Of a DNA stretch of 64,000 nucleotides, positions 26,720 to 38,400 are shown piece after piece. The notes under the pieces were generated by a model that saw only the letters and a program-made list of their open reading frames with translations, ran no database searches and was not told the DNA's origin. The DNA comes from JANNVK01 sp031414415 (GTDB taxonomy: Bacteria > Acidobacteriota > Blastocatellia > Pyrinomonadales > Pyrinomonadaceae), in NCBI GenBank assembly GCA_031414415.1, contig JANNVK010000102.1, positions 1-64,000 on the forward strand. Reading direction: 5' to 3'. The position numbers and the translations under genes are program-made. Each line of letters opens with the position of its first letter. The stretch's first letter is position 1.

Positions 26720-29700
26720 ATGAAGATTGTTTTAGCGAACCAAAATAATGGAAAGGAACTTTCATTTGCAGAAAGTGTGATTAAAATTGGTCGCAATGCG
26801 GATGAATGTCAGATTGTTTTTGAACAATCGTTATTTCCATCAGTTTCGCGACAACATGCTGAAATTCGCGTTCAAAATAATCAATGGGTTTTAATTGATT
26901 GTAATTCAACTTACGGAACATATCTTAACGGACAAAAGGTTTTAAAACCTGAGCCAATTCAGGTTGCGAGTAAGATTCAGTTTGGAACAGACGGTCCGTG
27001 TGTGATTGTTTTGTGGTATGAAATTTCAGCAGAATCACCAAAAAAACAACCAGTTTCTGCACCAGTTCAACCAATTAAAGTTAAACCGCAAATTGCTTCG
27101 CCGCAACCTGTTGAAGTTGCCCAAATCAAACCCAAACTTCAATCTAAACTTAATGTTCAGCTAGACTTCGTTGCTGTTGGAAGGCAGCCATTTATCTTGA
27201 CGAAACAAACTATTTCACTTGGCAGAAGTCCTGAATGCGATATTATTTTTGAAGATCAAGCGATTATGGTTTCGCGAAAACATGCGGAAATTTTATGGAA
27301 TAATAACGAAGTAATTTTAACTGATAATCAGAGTTTTAATGGAACATTTGTCAACGGACAACGCATTTCAACGCCAACAACTTTGTTTCACACAGACGAA
27401 ATTCAGATTGGAATGAAAGGTCCGGTTCTTCGTCTTAATTCACCAAAACTTGTTGCTTCAAATGGGCAAAAACAGTCTGCAAATAAAAGTTTATCTGTTG
27501 ATTTTAAAGATGTTAATGCTCCGAAAACTATGGTTTTCAAAGCTGATACAATTATTCCAAACAAAGTAAATCTCGAGCCGCAATTGATATTATCAATCGG
27601 ATTTGGAAAAAATAATCAGCTTAAAATTGGACGTGATAATTCTAATGATATAAAACTCGATGGTTTGCAAATATCCAATCGCCACGCAAATTTAAATAAA
27701 ACAAATAACGGCGTTACGGTTGAAGATTTGGGTTCGACAAACGGAATTTTTGTTAATGGAAATCGCGTTTCTCGCTCGCAAATTTCTGCAAACGATTCTG
27801 TGCAGATTGGTTCTTTTGTTTTAAAAGTTGATAAAAACGATAATATTGGCGTTTTTGACACTCGCTCAAAAGTTAGAATTGATGCGGTAAATATTACAAA
27901 AGTAGTAAAAAATCGCGGCGGAAGTGGAAAACTCAAAATTCTCGATTCAGTTTCATTATCAATTCAGCCAAACGAATTTATCGGACTACTCGGACCTTCA
28001 GGAGCAGGGAAATCGACATTTATGGACGCACTGAATGGAATGCGTCCGGCGACTAGCGGCAATGTTTTGGTCAATAATCTTGATCTTTATCGGCATCTTG
28101 ATTCGCTCAAACAATCAATCGGATATGTGCCGCAAGACGACATTATTCATCGCGAATTAACTGTTTATCGAACGCTTTTTTATGTCGCAAAACTTCGTCT
28201 TTCAAACGATGTTTCGGCGAAAGAAATTAACGATATTATCTCGGAAGTGCTTGATGTTACAGGACTTAGTGAGCGGAAAAATGTTCCGATAAATCAGCTT
28301 TCGGGCGGACAACGGAAACGTGTTTCAATCGCTGTCGAGCTAATTACAAAACCTTCTGTTATTTTTCTTGATGAGCCAACTTCTGGGCTTGATCCGGCGA
28401 CGGAAGAAAAAATAATGAAGCTCTTTCGTCAGATTGCAGAATCTGGGCGAACCGTAATTCTCACGACACACGCGATGGAAAACGTTAAACTTTTTGACAA
28501 AATTGTTGTCTTAATGCGTGGGAAATTAGTTTTCTATGGCAAACCAGATGAAGCCTTAAAACATTTGAATGCAACAAGTTTCAAAGAACTTTACGACAAA
28601 CTTGAAGAACCAATAGAACAAGAAGTTCGCAAACAAGGCGAAACAAACAGACTAAATATTACAGAGAAAGTTGCGGAAAATTGGAAGCAAAAATTTACCA
28701 AAACACCGGAATATCAACGAAATGTTTTTGAGCCTTTGAAAGAAATTGGCAATAAACAATCGCAAGGTTTGAAAAAGAAAAATCGACTCGGAATATTTGG
28801 CTCAATTCGCCAAACAATAACTTTGTCGCGACGTTATCTTGAAGTTTTGTTGCGAGATAAGTTCAATCTTTTCATACTTTTAATTCAAGCACCGATTATT
28901 GCTATTCTCACAGCTTTTGTGATGGACAGCAAACAGCCGCGAGATTTTGTCTATTTTGTTTTAGCGTTGGTTGCAATCTGGTTTGGAACTTCGGTTTCGG
29001 CACGCGAAATAATCCGCGAACGTCCAATTTATAATCGCGAAAGAATGATAAATCTCGGGCTTATTCCGTATCTCGTTTCAAAACTTTTTGTGCTTGGTGT
29101 GATTGTCAGCTTTCAATGTTTGATGGTTTTTATTCCGCTTAAGTTGTTGGATATAGTTGGTTTAATGTCGATGCCTGGCGAACTCGGCGGCATTCCGCAA
29201 CTTTGGGCGATGATTATAACCGCAGCCGTCGGCGTTGCTTTAGGATTGTTAATTTCGGCAATTGTGAAAACTTCTGAAATGGCAACTTCGCTCGTTCCTC
29301 TCATTTTAATTCCACAAATTTTATTTTCGGGATTAGTTGGCGTGCCAATTGGCATATCTAAAGTGGCAGGTTTAACGATGCCGGCAACGTGGTCTTTCGA
29401 TACAATTAAACGATTTTCGACGCTCGACACTTTGCAGACAGAAGGTGCTGACGAAAACGGAAAGACAAAAGGTTTAGGGCTTTATAAATTTATCGAAAAG
29501 CAAAACGATGCTGTTATTGATGATGCAAAACAGGAAATCGACAAATATCGCGATGAGTCGGCTGATAAGATTCGAGAGAGTTTTTTGAAAGGCGAATCGC
29601 CAAATTTGAATGAGCCGCCAAAACCGAATAATGCAGTAAAAATACCGGAAGATTTGAGCGGATACGTCAATTTTCTTCATCCTTGGATGCACGAAATTTT

Positions 29701-29782
29701 GAATCAAATTGTTTTGATGCTAATGTTTCTAGCGTTGGTTTTGTCTATTTTATTTGTTCTGAGATTTAAAGATGTAAAATAA
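26720..29782 (+). CDS. Triple-FHA ABC exporter (ATPase and membrane domain in one chain)
   Basis: This 1020-residue protein has three FHA domains: about 1-100 ('IKIGRNADE', 'SRQHAEI', 'TYGTYLNGQKV'), 145-245 ('ISLGRSPEC', 'VSRKHAEI', 'FNGTFVNGQRI') and 285-375 ('LKIGRDNSN', 'ISNRHANL', 'STNGIFVNGNRV'). An ABCG-type ATPase (about 390-620) follows with Walker A GPSGAGKST near 424, LSGGQRKRVSIAVEL and FLDEPTSGLDP. The C-terminal ABC-2 membrane domain (about 710-1015) has six or so helices. FHA-ABC fusions such as mycobacterial Rv1747 have two FHA domains and are controlled by Ser/Thr kinases; here there are three. The kinase at 13799 is a candidate partner. An insertion with charged residues (about 905-980) sits between the last helices. 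Confidence 0.92.
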   Translation: MKIVLANQNNGKELSFAESVIKIGRNADECQIVFEQSLFPSVSRQHAEIRVQNNQWVLIDCNSTYGTYLNGQKVLKPEPIQVASKIQFGTDGPCVIVLWYEISAESPKKQPVSAPVQPIKVKPQIASPQPVEVAQIKPKLQSKLNVQLDFVAVGRQPFILTKQTISLGRSPECDIIFEDQAIMVSRKHAEILWNNNEVILTDNQSFNGTFVNGQRISTPTTLFHTDEIQIGMKGPVLRLNSPKLVASNGQKQSANKSLSVDFKDVNAPKTMVFKADTIIPNKVNLEPQLILSIGFGKNNQLKIGRDNSNDIKLDGLQISNRHANLNKTNNGVTVEDLGSTNGIFVNGNRVSRSQISANDSVQIGSFVLKVDKNDNIGVFDTRSKVRIDAVNITKVVKNRGGSGKLKILDSVSLSIQPNEFIGLLGPSGAGKSTFMDALNGMRPATSGNVLVNNLDLYRHLDSLKQSIGYVPQDDIIHRELTVYRTLFYVAKLRLSNDVSAKEINDIISEVLDVTGLSERKNVPINQLSGGQRKRVSIAVELITKPSVIFLDEPTSGLDPATEEKIMKLFRQIAESGRTVILTTHAMENVKLFDKIVVLMRGKLVFYGKPDEALKHLNATSFKELYDKLEEPIEQEVRKQGETNRLNITEKVAENWKQKFTKTPEYQRNVFEPLKEIGNKQSQGLKKKNRLGIFGSIRQTITLSRRYLEVLLRDKFNLFILLIQAPIIAILTAFVMDSKQPRDFVYFVLALVAIWFGTSVSAREIIRERPIYNRERMINLGLIPYLVSKLFVLGVIVSFQCLMVFIPLKLLDIVGLMSMPGELGGIPQLWAMIITAAVGVALGLLISAIVKTSEMATSLVPLILIPQILFSGLVGVPIGISKVAGLTMPATWSFDTIKRFSTLDTLQTEGADENGKTKGLGLYKFIEKQNDAVIDDAKQEIDKYRDESADKIRESFLKGESPNLNEPPKPNNAVKIPEDLSGYVNFLHPWMHEILNQIVLMLMFLALVLSILFVLRFKDVK

Positions 29783-29796
29783 AAAGGTAGAAAAAT

Positions 29797-30390
29797 ATGA
29801 AAAAACTTGGATTTATAATTTTTTTAAGTTGTGTGTTTATAAGTGCTTGCACAAAAACTGAAGAAAAAACTGTTGAAATTAAAGCCGTAAATTCATCAAA
29901 TGTTGCTAAAGTTGAAACTAATACTGCAAAATCTGACACAAGTAATTTTCCCGCGATGCCTGCTGATATTTTGCAAGCAGAAATGAAAACACTCGACGGC
30001 AAAAGTTTCAAACTTGGTGATTTAAAAGAAAAAGTTTTATTGGTTAATTTGTGGGCAACTTGGTGTGCCCCGTGCGTTAAAGAAATGCCAGAAATTCAGA
30101 AATTAAACGATGAATTTAAAGGCAAAGGATTTGAGGCAGTTGGCGTTACCTTTATTGATGAAGATAATCCTGATAAGCAGGTACGCGATTTTTTGAAAGA
30201 AAAGAAATTTACATATACACAGGTTTTATCGAACGAAAAAACCTGGAACGCAATGTTAGAACTTAGCAAAGCACCGGGAATTCCAGTTAATTTTATCGTC
30301 AGTAAAGATGGAAAGATAATAGAAACCTTAGTCGGTGGAAAGTCTTATGAAGCATTTAAAACTGCCATAGAAAAAGGTTTCAGTAAATAG
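29797..30390 (+). CDS. TlpA/ResA-like thioredoxin-fold lipoprotein
   Basis: This 197-residue protein begins with a lipoprotein signal (MKKLGFIIFLSCVFISAC; lipid-attached Cys18). The thioredoxin-like domain (about 60-190) has 'LVNLWATWCAPCVKEMPE' with the WCAPC redox motif near 87-91 and the cis-Pro segment 'GIPVNFIV' near 166-173. Such periplasmic thiol:disulfide proteins reduce apocytochrome c or other thiols. It is followed 13 bp later by a second gene of the same family, a likely tandem duplication with divergence. The start has an AAGGTAG site 6-12 nt upstream and lies 14 bp after the FHA-ABC stop. Confidence 0.9.
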   Translation: MKKLGFIIFLSCVFISACTKTEEKTVEIKAVNSSNVAKVETNTAKSDTSNFPAMPADILQAEMKTLDGKSFKLGDLKEKVLLVNLWATWCAPCVKEMPEIQKLNDEFKGKGFEAVGVTFIDEDNPDKQVRDFLKEKKFTYTQVLSNEKTWNAMLELSKAPGIPVNFIVSKDGKIIETLVGGKSYEAFKTAIEKGFSK

Positions 30391-30403
30391 TTTGGAGTTA
30401 GAA

Positions 30404-30970
30404 ATGAAGAAATATAGTTTAGTTTTTATTATTTGTTTGGGTTTATTTGCTGGTTGCTCTTATGTATCAAGCCAAAAAAAAGGTCCAAGTGATGGCAATT
30501 CTAGCGGAAGCAAAGCGTTGAGCGAATATCCGCTTTTATCGACCGCAATACTTCAAACGCCGATAAAATTAGTCGATGAAAAATCGACAAAACTTGAAGA
30601 CTATAAAGGCAAAGTCGTGTTAATAAATCTTTGGGCAACTTGGTGTGGTCCGTGCCGAATGGAAATGCCGCATCTTGTAGAAATGCAAGAAAAGCACGCG
30701 GGAAGTGGTTTTCAAGTTCTTGGACTTGATGTTGACCCTGAATCTGAAGTTCAAATGAAAGCCTTTGCCCAGAAAATGAATCTAAATTACGAACTCGGCT
30801 GGCTTGATACAGATTTGCGAATGGGACTTTCGAAAATGTATCCGCTTGGTTCAATTCCGACCAGTTTTTTGATTAGTCGCGATGGCAGATTTCGCGGAGT
30901 TTTTGCTGGTGCGGGAGCAAAAACGATTAACAGTATGAAAGAACAGGTTGAATTAGCCTTAACTGAATAA
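30404..30970 (+). CDS. Second TlpA-like thioredoxin-fold lipoprotein
   Basis: ATG at 30404 (MKKYSLVFIICLGLFAGCSY) with GGAG 7-10 nt upstream is preferred to the in-frame TTG at 30392. The lipobox is LFAGC. The domain carries 'LINLWATWCGPCRMEMPH' (WCGPC) and the cis-Pro 'GSIPTSFLI'. Compared with its upstream neighbour the active site has Gly in place of Ala between the Cys residues, suggesting a different redox potential. The aminotransferase gene follows after 6 bp. Confidence 0.9.
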   Translation: MKKYSLVFIICLGLFAGCSYVSSQKKGPSDGNSSGSKALSEYPLLSTAILQTPIKLVDEKSTKLEDYKGKVVLINLWATWCGPCRMEMPHLVEMQEKHAGSGFQVLGLDVDPESEVQMKAFAQKMNLNYELGWLDTDLRMGLSKMYPLGSIPTSFLISRDGRFRGVFAGAGAKTINSMKEQVELALTE

Positions 30971-30976
30971 TTATTT

Positions 30977-32137
30977 ATGTCTGAAGCAAAAACTCAAAAA
31001 ATTAAACCAGATATTCGTGCAATTACGCGGCTCGTTCCGCCATCAGGAAACCTTGTGCAAGGTCAATCAGAACTTCCGATTGATCCGCAACTTGCTAAAG
31101 CAGCGGCTGAAATTATTGCCGCAAGTCAAAATCATTACGGCGGTTCGGAAGGCGACATAAATCTACGCAAAGCCGTTGCCGCCAAGATTAAAAAGTATAA
31201 CAACGTTGAAGTTGATGTTGACGTAACGCCGTATCAGTTGATGATTACAAACGGCGGAACAGGTGCGTTAATCGGCATTGCACAATCGTATTTACGCGGA
31301 AAATCTGCTCTGGTTTTTGAACCTTATTATCCGTATCATCGCAAAATCTTGGAAGAATTCGGGAGTTGTACCGAAGTCTTTGAACTCGATAAAAACTTAA
31401 CTTTCGAGAAAGACGCACTTCTCAGACATTGTAAATCGTTAAAAGATCGAGCAGAATTTCCGCTCAAAATAATTATCGTCTGCACACCATCTAATCCGTG
31501 CGGGAAGGTTATGACGCAAATTGAACTTGAGGCGATTGCGGACATCGCCAAAGAACTCGATTTGCTCGTAGTTTCCGACGAAGTTTACGAACATTACGTT
31601 TACGGCGAAAATCCGCATACACCGATTGCGACGCTGCCTGATATGTGGGAACGCACGATTACGGTCAATTCTTTTTCAAAATCTTGGAACATTTCCGGCT
31701 GGCGTTTGGGCTACGCATACGGACCAGGAAATTTGATTCAGCCGATAAATAACGTCGCTAATATCGTCAATGTTTGTCCGGCAACACCTTTGCAATCAGC
31801 ACTTTCCAGGGTTTTGATGGCAGACGACACATACTACGACAAACTCCGCGATAAATTCGATGTCAAACGCCGATTTGTCTCCGATGAACTAACTTCACTC
31901 GGTTTCAACATCTATAATTCGGGTTCGGCATTCTATCTGTGGGCAAGAATCCCCGAAGAATTTGACGATGCGTTAAAGTTTAACGAAATGCTGATGGAAA
32001 AAGCCGGAGTCGGAGCAACGCCCGGAAGTGCCTTCGCCGATTCGGACAATTGGGACGCGTTCATGCGTATCTGCATTGCCCGTGAGGATAATATTTTAGA
32101 AGGTGCTATGGAAAAAATGAAGTCGGTTTTAGGTTAA
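30977..32137 (+). CDS. Class I/II pyridoxal-phosphate aminotransferase
   Basis: This 386-residue enzyme of the AspC-like fold type I group contains the segments 'HYGGSEGDINLRKAVAAKI', 'TNGGTGALIGIAQSYL', 'IVCTPSNPCGKVM', the 'VSDEVYEHYVYG' loop, the PLP Lys in 'NSFSKSWNISGWRLGY', and 'FMRICIAREDN' with the substrate Arg. The substrate cannot be told from sequence; aspartate, aromatic or other amino acids are all possible. It is the last gene of a run that begins with the FHA-ABC gene, ended by a terminator 90 bp downstream. Confidence 0.88.
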   Translation: MSEAKTQKIKPDIRAITRLVPPSGNLVQGQSELPIDPQLAKAAAEIIAASQNHYGGSEGDINLRKAVAAKIKKYNNVEVDVDVTPYQLMITNGGTGALIGIAQSYLRGKSALVFEPYYPYHRKILEEFGSCTEVFELDKNLTFEKDALLRHCKSLKDRAEFPLKIIIVCTPSNPCGKVMTQIELEAIADIAKELDLLVVSDEVYEHYVYGENPHTPIATLPDMWERTITVNSFSKSWNISGWRLGYAYGPGNLIQPINNVANIVNVCPATPLQSALSRVLMADDTYYDKLRDKFDVKRRFVSDELTSLGFNIYNSGSAFYLWARIPEEFDDALKFNEMLMEKAGVGATPGSAFADSDNWDAFMRICIAREDNILEGAMEKMKSVLG

Positions 32138-32223
32138 TTTAGTATCTTTTTAATTCTCTAAATAATTTCTGTTTCAGTTTCAGGCAAAAACCAATTAAAT
32201 CAATCATTTAACGAATGTCCTCT

Positions 32224-32265
32224 AAAAAAAGAGGTGCGAAGTTCATCCTTCACACCTCTTTTTTA
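32224..32265 (+). terminator. Rho-independent terminator (probably bidirectional)
   Basis: AAAAAAGAGGTG pairs with CACCTCTTTTTT across a loop that holds a small inner AAG/CTT stem; T run to 32265. It lies in the 335-bp gap 32138-32472, in which I see no gene; the rest of that gap is AT-rich upstream sequence of the giant gene. Confidence 0.75.
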
Positions 32266-32472
32266 AATTCTTGTCGTTTACTTCGCCTTTTCGACTAAAG
32301 GATTAGCTATCGTTAGGCTAAAAGAAAGGTATTTTTCGCTTATGGTAATTCTGTTAAATTTCAGTCGTCTAACAAAACTGTAACACGAAAAATAATTTGG
32401 TTTTATTGTCTTTGCGATGAAAAAAACCTTTCTTAAAAGTGCCCTAGATATTGCTAAGAATTTTCAAAAGAA

Positions 32473-35400
32473 ATGTTGGAATTCATAAAAGCCTTATTTT
32501 TCATGGATTTTCGATACCAAATGTCTTCTCGGATAAATTTATTCAATATGTCGTCTATTAAAAATCGCAAATTTAACCCAACCTATCTGCTATTGGCAAT
32601 TTCATTTATGTTTGTTGCCGTTTTCGTTTTTCTGCCGTTTAGCGAAGTTGTTACTGCTAAGTTTGGAGGATCAATCTCACCATTATACAATGGCAAAAAT
32701 GTCGAATTACATAGCTCGGAGAAAACTTTTGGCAAGACGAATTCCGAAGAATTTGCTGATACCTTATTTTCTCAACCCCACGGAAACGGTTTGAGGAGTT
32801 TATCTCCAGCTACTAACGCTGCAACAAATGTTGTTAAATGGCAAATAAATTTACCTAGAGGAATTGGACACGGTGGAATAACGTTTAGCAATAATGGAGA
32901 GTTTCTTTATTTCAAATCAAATGGAAGTAGTCAAGGTCAAGTTTTTAAGATAAGAACATCAAACGGGCAAATAATTTGGCAAACAAATACGCAGAATATT
33001 AGTTTTAGTTCAACTTCGGCATCGGGCATTACAATTGACGAAAATTTAGGAAGACTTTATACAACAGGCGGAAATGGAACATTGCCATTTAACTCAAGCG
33101 TAGTTGCGTGTTTCAGTATAACTGACGGATCAATTATTTGGGTCAAGAGAGTTGCAGAATTAAATGCGTCTATTGGAAATATTGGAGATAGTATTGTTTT
33201 GCTTAATCAAGACAAAACGAAACTTTATTTCAGAACATATACATCGCCCGCCAATATTGTAGCAGTTGATGCAGCGAACGGAAATTTTGTTTGGCTAAAA
33301 AATATAGGCACATCTGCTTTTATAAACCCGACTTTTGGTCCGGTTTGGACTGATTCCACGTCAAATAAAGATAGAATTGCTTATGTTAATAATTCCGTTT
33401 CTAACTCTGTCGGGGTTATTCAAGACGACGGAAGTTCGGCATCATTGGCTTGGAGCAGAAACATCGCGTTAGGATTAAATTATCATTGGTGGGGAAATGG
33501 AGTTATTAGTGAGAATAATCAAAAACTCTATATAACCTCTTTTTCCGATAGTGATAATCCTGTTTTTTCCACTCTAAATACAAGCGATGGTTCTACTGAT
33601 TGGCAAATTTTCAGAAACACAACTAATGGAATGAATCAGTATCAAAATCCATCAATTGGAGCTGATGGAACTATTTATAGCCCGGGAAGAAAAAATACGG
33701 CAGGTGGACTGACAGCAATAAACCCAAATGGAACAATTAAGTGGCAAATAACACCAACAGGAAGCCAAGAATTAACAATGTGGTCTGCAGTAACTTCAAA
33801 TAGTGTTGTATATACTGGCGACGGGGTAACTAGAAAATTATATGCAATAAAAGATAACGGAACGGCTGCTTCTGTGCTTTGGGAGTTTCAACTTCCATTT
33901 GGCGATATTGGGAATACTTCTCCAAGTGTAGGACAAGATGGAACTTTATATATTGCTACAAATAACACAACAGGAAACACAACTTTGTTTGCTTTTGAAG
34001 CTGACATTCCACGTCCCGATCTTCAAATACCAAATGCAACCGTTCCAACCTCAACCAATACCGATTTACCAATTACAATTACTTGGAATGACTTGAACAA
34101 TGGAAATGGTGTGGCAAACGCTCCTTGGGCTGATAAAGTTTTTCTTTCAACTGATAACCAAGTTGGAAACGACATTGAGCTTGCTGCTTTTCCTTTTGAA
34201 ACATCTTTGAATCCAAGTCAATCTGCAAATCGGATTCAATCAATTACAATTCCGCGAAATGTTGTCGTAAATGACGGACAGCATTATTTGATAATTAAAA
34301 CTGATGCAAATAACCAAGTAAACGAAGGTACAAACGAAGGAAACAATACGATTATTCGCCCGATTACAGTAACACGTCCGCCATTTCCCGATTTAATTGT
34401 TGCACCAAATTCTATTCAAGCACCGAACACCGCATTTTTTGACCAAACAATTCAAGTTCAATGGACGGTTAGAAATATCGGAAACGGTTCAACAAACGCT
34501 TCACAATGGCAAGATTTTGTTTATCTTTCACTTGATCTCATACCAAATGGGTTGGATGACCCATTAAGACTTTCATTAGAAAATATCACCTACCTTGCTG
34601 CGGGAGAGAGTTATGTTGCAACCGCCGATGTAAAAATTCCAAGAGGTTTAGTCGGAAATTACAATATTATTGTTTGGACTGATGAGTCACAAAGAGTTGT
34701 AGAATCAAATGAATTAAATAATTGGAATGTAGCCCGTCCGATTCAGATAAATGCACCGCTGTTGCCTGATTTACAAACAACACTTGTCCAAGCACCTGAA
34801 TCTACTTTTGCGGGTGGCACAATTCCGCTTACCTATCGAGTGGAAAACCAAGGAACGGGCGGAACTTTGCCGCTTGAATCAAATTGGGCAGATTATGTTT
34901 ATCTTTCAACCGATACGACTCTGAACACAACCGGAGCAAATGCTGACAGACAAATCGCCATCATTCCGCATTCGGGAATTGTTCCGATTGGTCAAGGCTA
35001 CAATGCAACCCAAACTATCAATATTCCGAGTGATATTGCCGGAAATCACTACGTTTTTGTGGTTGCCGATGGCGGAAGTTCGGTTTATGAATTTACAAAC
35101 GAAAATAATAATGCGAATTATGACCGAGTTCAGCCCGGTTCGCCGATGTCAATTGGTGCAACTCCGCCTGATTTAATTGTTCCGGCAATAAATGCTCCAA
35201 CCGCAGGACAATCTGCCCGACAAATCAACGTTTCGTGGACGGTGCAAAATCAAGGTGCTTTTGATGCTCCGAACAGTTGGTTTGATACCGTTTATTTGTC
35301 TGATGACAACACGCCGAGTCCTGAAACTGATACAGCTTTAGGCACAGTTTTGCGAAACGGAGCTCTTGCTGCAGGGCTTTCTTATAACGCTTCGGCAAAT

Positions 35401-38400
35401 GTAAATCTGCCTTCTTGCATCAGCGGAAACAAATTCGTATATGTTTATTCTGACAGCCGCAAACAGATTTTTGAATATGATTCGAATTACAACGCGGAAG
35501 CCAATAATTTCAGTACCTTAAAACCAATTCAAATTACGAATATTCCATCGGATTTGCGTGTAACTTTAATCACCAACAATTCAAGTATCAACGCGGGACA
35601 ACCGACACCGATTTCTTGGACGGTTGCGAATCAAGGCACCGGCGAAACTCTTGAAACTTCTTGGGTTGACCGTGTTTATTTGAGCCAAACGGCTATTCTC
35701 AACACACAAACCGCAACTGTGATTGGTGCTTACTCGCACGAAGGTGTTTTGAATAGTGGTGCCAACTATTCAAGAACTGAAAATATTGTAATTCCAAACA
35801 CAGCACAAGGGACTTATTACGTTATTGTTACAACCGATGCAAGCGAAAATGTCGAAGAGTGTTCCAACAACGGCGATAACACCGCAACCAGTCAAATTTC
35901 GATGACGGTTGCCAATACGTTGCCCGATTTGCAGGTTTCAAATGCAGCCTTGGTGCAAAATTTTATTGCCGGACAAAATGTCGGAATTCAATGGACTGTA
36001 ACAAATTCCGGGCAGGTTGCGGCAAATAATGTTAATTGGAGCGATGCTGTTTATTTTTCAACCGATAACGTTTTAGACGGAAATGATCGGCTTTTGAACT
36101 CGAAAATAGTTTCGGGTCCATTGGCTGTTGGCGGTTCTTATAATCAGCAAACCCAAGTTACATTGCCGATTATCGCACCGGGAAATTATTTCTTAATTGT
36201 CAGAACGGACGAAAACAATTCGGTTTTTGAAGGTTTGGCAGAAAATAACAACACAAACTCGGTCGCAATTCCGTTTGATGTTCCACCGGCAGATTTGCAA
36301 GTTACGGCTATTAATATTCCGACAAACGGTTATTCGGGCGTAACAATGCCTGTCAGTTGGACGGTGCAAAATACCGGAACAAACGAAACCATCGGTTCAG
36401 CGTGGACAGATGCGATTGTCATTTCGCTTGACCAAATACTTGACCCGACTGACAGAGTTATCGGTTACAAAACACACAACGGTTCTTTGACGGCGGGAGC
36501 AAGTTACAACCAAACTGAAAATGTTTATATTCCGACTGGTTATAGCGGAAACTATTCTATTTTTGTCAAAACAGACCGTAACAATCAGATTGCCGAAGCA
36601 AATGAAAATAACAATTTCAATTACGCCGGCATCTTGCTTGAACTGCCGCCGCCTTCGGATTTAATTGTTTCAAGTGTTACTGCACCTGCCAACGCTTCGC
36701 CGGGCGAAAATGTAACTTTCCAATGGACGATTCAAAACATCGGCAGCAATCCCGCACTAGGTTTATGGACAGATGCTGTTTATCTTTCTACCGATTCAAC
36801 TTGGGATATTAACGACACGCTGATTGGCAGAGAAACACAAATCGGACAGCTTGGCGTTGGTCAAACGCATAATTCTACGCTGACAATTCCACTTCCGGCA
36901 ATCAATCTTGGGCAGTATTATGTGCTTGTCCGCACGGATGTCCGCAATGGCGTGCGTGAAACAAACGAAGCAAATAATCTTGGTGCTTCAACCACGCAGA
37001 CAAATGTTGACGTAACCAATCTTCCACTTGGCACAACCATCAACACGACGCTCAACGCCAACCAAGAGCGTTATTTCAAAACCAACACGCCTGCTGGCGA
37101 AACAGTCAAATTCTCGGTTGACGGACAAGACGGCACATCAAACGAACTGTTTACGCTTTTCGGTTCAATGGCAAGCCGCAGTAATTACGACTTCCAATTC
37201 AGCCGACCGAATGAACCCGACCAAGAAACAATCGTCCCAAGTTCGCAAGCTGGAAATTATTACAATTTGGCACGAGCCGATTATGTTCCGCCGCTTACTC
37301 CGAGCAATGTTACGGTTAAGGCTGAGGTCTTGCCTTTTGGTTTAGCTGATGCAACACCTTCTATTACTGGAAATAGCGGATTTACAACATTCACTTTTGG
37401 TGGAGCGAAATTCAACCAAAATGCTGTTGTTAAATTAGTTTCAAACTCGGGAATTATGCTTACTCCAATTTTTCACAACGTAAAAAACCATGAAATAAGA
37501 GCAATGTTTGATATGAGACAAGTAGAACTAGGAAATTATTCTGTCGAGTTAAATGATCCAATAAATGGATTATCAAGACTTAATAATGCAGTTACTGTTG
37601 TTAATGCAAGTCAACCAAGGGTAACTATCAATGTTATTGGACCACGGTCAGTTAGAAGAGGTAGAACTGCCTCGTTTGCAATTGTATTACAAAATCAGGG
37701 ATTAAATGATGCAATTCTCTCCGGAATGTTAGTTGAGCTTCCTATTGGAAGTAGAGTTAGTTTTGACCGTGGGATATACGATAAAATGCGTCAAAACAAC
37801 CCAGAGTTAGAATTCCCAAGTGAAATTAATTCTTGGGAAGGGGTTCAAACAACTTACGATGATGAAATTAGAGGACACACATATTTACCATTACTCGTGC
37901 CATTGTTAAGAACACAAGGTTCTAAGACTTTTAATATAACCGTAACTCCGCCATCAAATCTTACAAAATTACCTGTTAAAGCAATGTTAATGCCGTCCGC
38001 CCAAACAATTTTGAATAATGGTCAATCACCTAATTTTTCTATCCAGACCGCTTGCCCAGTTGACTCAAAAGATTGTTCAAAAAAAGCATTGAACAAATTA
38101 ATCGAAAAGGTGCGTGAATTTGTAATAGATGAATTATTGGATAAACTTCCAGTTGATTGTGGAAGAGCATGGCTAAACTGGATAAGCAATATTAATTTGG
38201 AACTCATTCAAACCGCACTGAAAGATGGTGATTCGGAAGGAATCATGCCATATATTTATCCTTTCCTAACACCGCCAGCTAATTTGTTCGCCGAATGTGG
38301 TAAAGACATTATAAAGAAGAATTTTGTTGGTATGTTAATAAAACAGCTTCTTAAGGTCAGAGAAACATTTGATGACATACTTGACATTTCAGAAGCGGCA

